This document shows positions 61,491 to 64,000 of a DNA stretch of 64,000 nt, piece after piece. Source of the DNA: Nocardioides sp. JS614 (GTDB lineage: Bacteria; Actinomycetota; Actinomycetes; Propionibacteriales; Nocardioidaceae); contig NC_008699.1 of the NCBI RefSeq assembly GCF_000015265.1, forward strand, positions 992,001 through 1,056,000, written 5' to 3'. The first letter of the stretch is position 1. Every line of letters begins with the position of its first letter. Below the pieces are notes generated by a model. That model saw only the letters and a program-made list of their open reading frames with translations, had not been told where the DNA came from and ran no database searches. Position numbers and translations under genes: made by a program.

Positions 61491-61925
61491 ATGACACAAC
61501 AGCAGCTCACCGAGGATCAGCCGATGGTGGAGCTCACCGTCGAGGAGTGCTGGGACCTGCTCTCGCAGACCGAGGTGGGCCGCCTGGCCTACCGCCTGGT
61601 CGACGAGATCCACCTGATACCGATCAACTACGCGGTCGAGGGGCGCACGATCCTGTTCCGCACGGCCGAGGGCAACAAGCTGCTGGCCGCCGAGATGCAC
61701 TCGGAGGTCGCCTTCGAGATCGACTGGGTCGGCGACGACTCCGCCTGGTCGGTCATGGTGCGCGGCCACCTGCGCCACCTCGACGAGGGCGAGCAGCACC
61801 GGCTCTCCGGGCTGCGGATCCACCCGTGGATCCACTCGTTCAAGTACGACCACGTCGAGCTGGCGCCCGCGATCGTCACCGGTCGCCGGTTCCTGCTCCA
61901 CAAGGAGGACGACGAGGACGACTGA
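61491..61925 (+). CDS. PPOX-fold protein, stress-linked type
   Basis: 144 residues: LTVEECWDLLSQTEVGRLAYRLVDEIHLIPINYAVEGRTILFRT, then VAFEIDWVGDDSAWSVMVRGHLRHL and an acidic tail (KEDDEDD). Of the four related proteins it alone has IPINY for VPVNY. CGGAGGCG lies before ATG 61491. Converges with the aldolase gene across nine bases. Upstream one-mismatch DosR-like box. Confidence 0.87.
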   Translation: MTQQQLTEDQPMVELTVEECWDLLSQTEVGRLAYRLVDEIHLIPINYAVEGRTILFRTAEGNKLLAAEMHSEVAFEIDWVGDDSAWSVMVRGHLRHLDEGEQHRLSGLRIHPWIHSFKYDHVELAPAIVTGRRFLLHKEDDEDD

Positions 61926-61934
61926 CCGATCCGG

Positions 61935-62954
61935 TCAGCGCGGCCGCTCCATCTCCGGGCGGTAGCTGCCGTACCGCGCCGCGCCGTTGAGCGCGGCACG
62001 TTCGAGCAGCGCGGCCTGGGCGGCGTCCCGGTTGCGCTCGTCCCCGCCCCACGCCTCGAGCACCGGCGCCTGCAGCGCCCGGCCGAAGGAGAAGCTCAGC
62101 TGCCAGGGCTGGGAGCCGTGCCGGTTGATCGCGTCGAGCCGGGCGGTGGCCTGCTGGTGCGTCTGACCGCCGGAGAGGAACACGATGCCGGGTACGGCGA
62201 CCGGCACCGACTCACGCATCGCGGTGACGGTCCGGGTCGCGATCGTCTCGTCGTCGACCTGGTCGGGGCACTCCGCGCCCGGCAGCACCATGTTCGGCTT
62301 GAGGAGGGTGCCCTCGAGCAGCACCCGCTGCTCGGCCAGCTGGTCGTAGACCGCCCACAGCACGGCGACCGTGACCTCGGCGCACCGGTCGATGGTGTGC
62401 GACCCGTCCATCAGGACCTCGGGCTCGACGATCGGCGCGAGACCGGCCTCCTGCGCGAGCGCGGCGTAGCGGCCCAGTGCGTGGGCGTTCGCCTCGATGC
62501 AGGTCCGCGTCGGCCGGCCCTCACCGACCTTGATGACCGCGCGCCACTTGGCGAACCGGGCACCCAGCTCGACGTACTCGGCGCAGCGCCGCCGCAACCC
62601 GTCGAGCCCCTCGGTGACCACCTCGCTGGGGAAGCCGGCCAGGTCGGCCGTGCCGGCGTCGACCTTGATGCCCGGGATCATCCCGGCGCCGGCGACCAGC
62701 TCGCCGAACGGGACCCCGTCGTCGGTGCGTTGGCGCAGCGTCTCGTCGTAGAGGATGACCCCGCTGATGTGCTCGGACAGGCCGGGCGCCGTCAGCAGGA
62801 GCTCGCGGTAGGCGCGGCGCACCGGCTCGGTCGACTCGACGCCGATCGCCGCGAGCCGCTTGGCGATCGTCGGGGTGCTCTCGTCGGCGGCGAGGATGCC
62901 TTTCCCGGGCGCGACCAGCGCCTCCGCCGTGCTGACCGTGGAGCTGCGCGTCAT
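61935..62954 (-). CDS. Class I fructose-bisphosphate aldolase
   Basis: 339 residues from ATG 62954, with AGGAGG eight bases upstream; GTG 62960 would be too close to it. N-terminus LVAPGKGILAADESTPTIAKRL is the class I signature; Schiff-base lysine K219 in EGTLLKPNMVLPG; FLSGGQTHQQATARL and WQLSFSFGRALQAPVLEAWGG follow. It splits fructose-1,6-bisphosphate to triose phosphates. Actinobacteria usually rely on a class II enzyme, so a class I copy in a stress island may serve a metal-poor or hypoxic state. Weak box at 63057, 102 bases upstream. Confidence 0.92.
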   Translation of the reverse strand: MTRSSTVSTAEALVAPGKGILAADESTPTIAKRLAAIGVESTEPVRRAYRELLLTAPGLSEHISGVILYDETLRQRTDDGVPFGELVAGAGMIPGIKVDAGTADLAGFPSEVVTEGLDGLRRRCAEYVELGARFAKWRAVIKVGEGRPTRTCIEANAHALGRYAALAQEAGLAPIVEPEVLMDGSHTIDRCAEVTVAVLWAVYDQLAEQRVLLEGTLLKPNMVLPGAECPDQVDDETIATRTVTAMRESVPVAVPGIVFLSGGQTHQQATARLDAINRHGSQPWQLSFSFGRALQAPVLEAWGGDERNRDAAQAALLERAALNGAARYGSYRPEMERPR

Positions 62955-63056
62955 CGCCACCGCCTCCTCGCCCGCCCGCCCGGGCCGGCCGGACGCTGCG
63001 GGTCGGCTTGAGCGCCCGGTCCCCTCCAGGGTGGCTCAACTGCCGGGCGAGCGCCA

Positions 63057-63070
63057 CGGACGAAGGTCTG
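63057..63070. promoter_or_regulatory. Very degenerate DosR-like site
   Basis: CGGACGAAGGTCTG, four mismatches, 102 bases before the aldolase gene. Listed only because it shares the region. Confidence 0.2.
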
Positions 63071-63136
63071 CGCCACCGGGGGATCTTCGGCCTCGGGTCG
63101 CCGCAGGCCCGTGGTGACGAGCATCCCCCGGGTCGC

Positions 63137-63150
63137 GGGACCTTGGCCTC
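63137..63150. promoter_or_regulatory. DosR-like operator, two mismatches
   Basis: GGGACCTTGGCCTC, left arm exact, 83 bases before the GNAT gene at 63234. Confidence 0.4.
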
Positions 63151-63233
63151 TGCGCGGTGGAGCCGCCGGCGCGGACGCTCGGAGTGACGGGTCGGACGTG
63201 GCCTGTCGACCGGGCGCGACGACGGGAGGTCCG

Positions 63234-64000
63234 ATGCCCACACCGACGTCCACACCGACGCCGGCACCCACACCGACGCCGGCGCCGGCGGACGTGCTGC
63301 TGCGCGACGGCACGATCGCGGTGATCCGACCGCTGTGCCCCGGGGACCTCCCCGGGCTGCTCGAGCTCCACGAGAGCGTGTCCGACGACAGCCTCCGGCT
63401 GCGGTTCTTCAGCCCCAGCCGCTACGCGGCGAGGGAGTACGTCGAGCACCTGCGAGATGCGCCGGACACCCGCGCCCTGGTGCTCGAGCGGGACGGCCGG
63501 ATCTGCGCGCTCGCCACGGCCGAGCCGGTCGAGCCGGGGGCGGCCGAGGTGGCCTTCCTGGTCGCCGACGACCTGCACGGCCTGGGCGTGGGCAGCCTGC
63601 TGCTCGAGCACCTCGCCGCGGTGTGTCGGGAGTGCGGCGTGCGGCGCTTCCTCGCGGAGGTGCTGTGGGAGAACCGCGCCATGCTCGACGTCTTCATCGA
63701 CGCCGGCTTCGCGGTGGTCCGGCGCAACGAGGGTGCCAGCGTCGCGGTGGAGATGGACACCGTGGCCTCCGCCGAGGCGGTCGCCGCGGCCGATCACCGC
63801 GAGTGCCAGGCGGAGACCCGCTCGCTGCAACCGTTGCTCTACCCGCGGTCGGTCGCCGTGGTCGGCGCGCGCGCCGACGGCAGCGGCGTGGGCGCGGCGA
63901 TCCTGCGCTCGGTGGTGGCGGGTGGCTACGCCGGCGACCTGTACGTCGTGCATCCGCGGGCCCGGGAGGTCGAGGGCGTCACCGCCGTACGCCGCCTGGG
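63234..64000 (+). CDS. GNAT acetyltransferase fused to CoA-binding/acyl-CoA-ligase-like domain (3' partial)
   Basis: 255 codons are visible; the frame runs off the window. Start ATG 63234 follows GGGAGGTCCG. A PTPTSTPTPAPTPTPAPA-type low-complexity head (repeat-coded) precedes a GNAT domain (about 20-175: IRPLCPGDLPGLLELHES, VAFLVADDLHGLGVGSLLLEHLAAVCRECGVRRF). Next comes YPRSVAVVGARADGSGVGAAILRSVVAGGY, the CoA-binding Rossmann domain of NDP-forming acyl-CoA synthetases. GNAT-first fusions of this kind occur in actinobacteria and are related to protein lysine acetyltransferases such as Pat/PatZ. A role in regulating acetyl-CoA enzymes is possible. Confidence 0.85.
   Translation, partial: MPTPTSTPTPAPTPTPAPADVLLRDGTIAVIRPLCPGDLPGLLELHESVSDDSLRLRFFSPSRYAAREYVEHLRDAPDTRALVLERDGRICALATAEPVEPGAAEVAFLVADDLHGLGVGSLLLEHLAAVCRECGVRRFLAEVLWENRAMLDVFIDAGFAVVRRNEGASVAVEMDTVASAEAVAAADHRECQAETRSLQPLLYPRSVAVVGARADGSGVGAAILRSVVAGGYAGDLYVVHPRAREVEGVTAVRRL

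Overview
The window comes from a very GC-rich chromosome with GTG/TTG starts, almost no AT-rich spacer and strong G/C at third codon positions. It carries mca (mycothiol S-conjugate amidase), the mycobacterium-like block metB ... greA-DUF4307-mca-small membrane protein, DosR/DosS-type two-component systems and several start codons sitting 6-7 bases after a TANNNT box (leaderless transcripts). This points to an actinomycete, most likely Nocardioidaceae (inference). I see no rRNA, tRNA, CRISPR array, transposase or prophage gene, and no gene-free stretch longer than about 260 bases.

Layout. 1-7970: the end of a fused CydDC exporter overlaps a DosR-like response regulator; then a DosS/DosT-like sensor kinase in an operon with a pyridoxamine-oxidase-fold (PPOX) protein, and divergent universal stress protein (USP) and CBS genes. 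8098-39674: mostly housekeeping and accessory genes. These include an AAA+/VWA pair, a secreted GH31 hydrolase, a TSUP-YigZ-PPOX-glyoxalase operon, an AarF/UbiB kinase, a phytoene-desaturase-like oxidoreductase, an ABC/FtsX exporter, a lipase with a divergent TetR regulator and two clear operators, msrA, a frameshifted DUF5995 gene, and metB-mutL-AI2E-ilvA-(greA)-mca. 39694-64000: a dense stress/dormancy island with six more tandem USPs, ppdK, an Acg-like nitroreductase, a CBS-BON protein, a second DosR/DosS pair, PPOX proteins, a flavodoxin-like protein, a P2-type cation ATPase, a beta-CASP metallo-hydrolase, class I fructose-bisphosphate aldolase and the start of a GNAT/CoA-ligase-like protein.

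Main observation. A palindrome, GGGACCNNGGTCCC, recurs perfectly or with a few mismatches at 16 intergenic places, nearly always upstream of a USP, PPOX, CBS, nitroreductase, ppdK, aldolase, regulator or kinase gene. At eight genes its near edge lies 53-60 bases from the start codon. It resembles the Mycobacterium DosR box (GGGACT..AGTCCC) with one changed base per arm. Both response regulators keep the DosR recognition helix (AEKTVKNYVS), and both kinases keep the heme-region residues of DosS/DosT. I infer that both regions form one hypoxia/redox regulon centred on two paralogous DosRS systems, linked to cytochrome bd assembly by translational overlap with cydDC.

A second signal is a 60-base element present twice (46779-46838 and 54755-54814), each next to USP genes. 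It folds into one long hairpin, and all but one of the six differences between copies fall in the 17-base loop.
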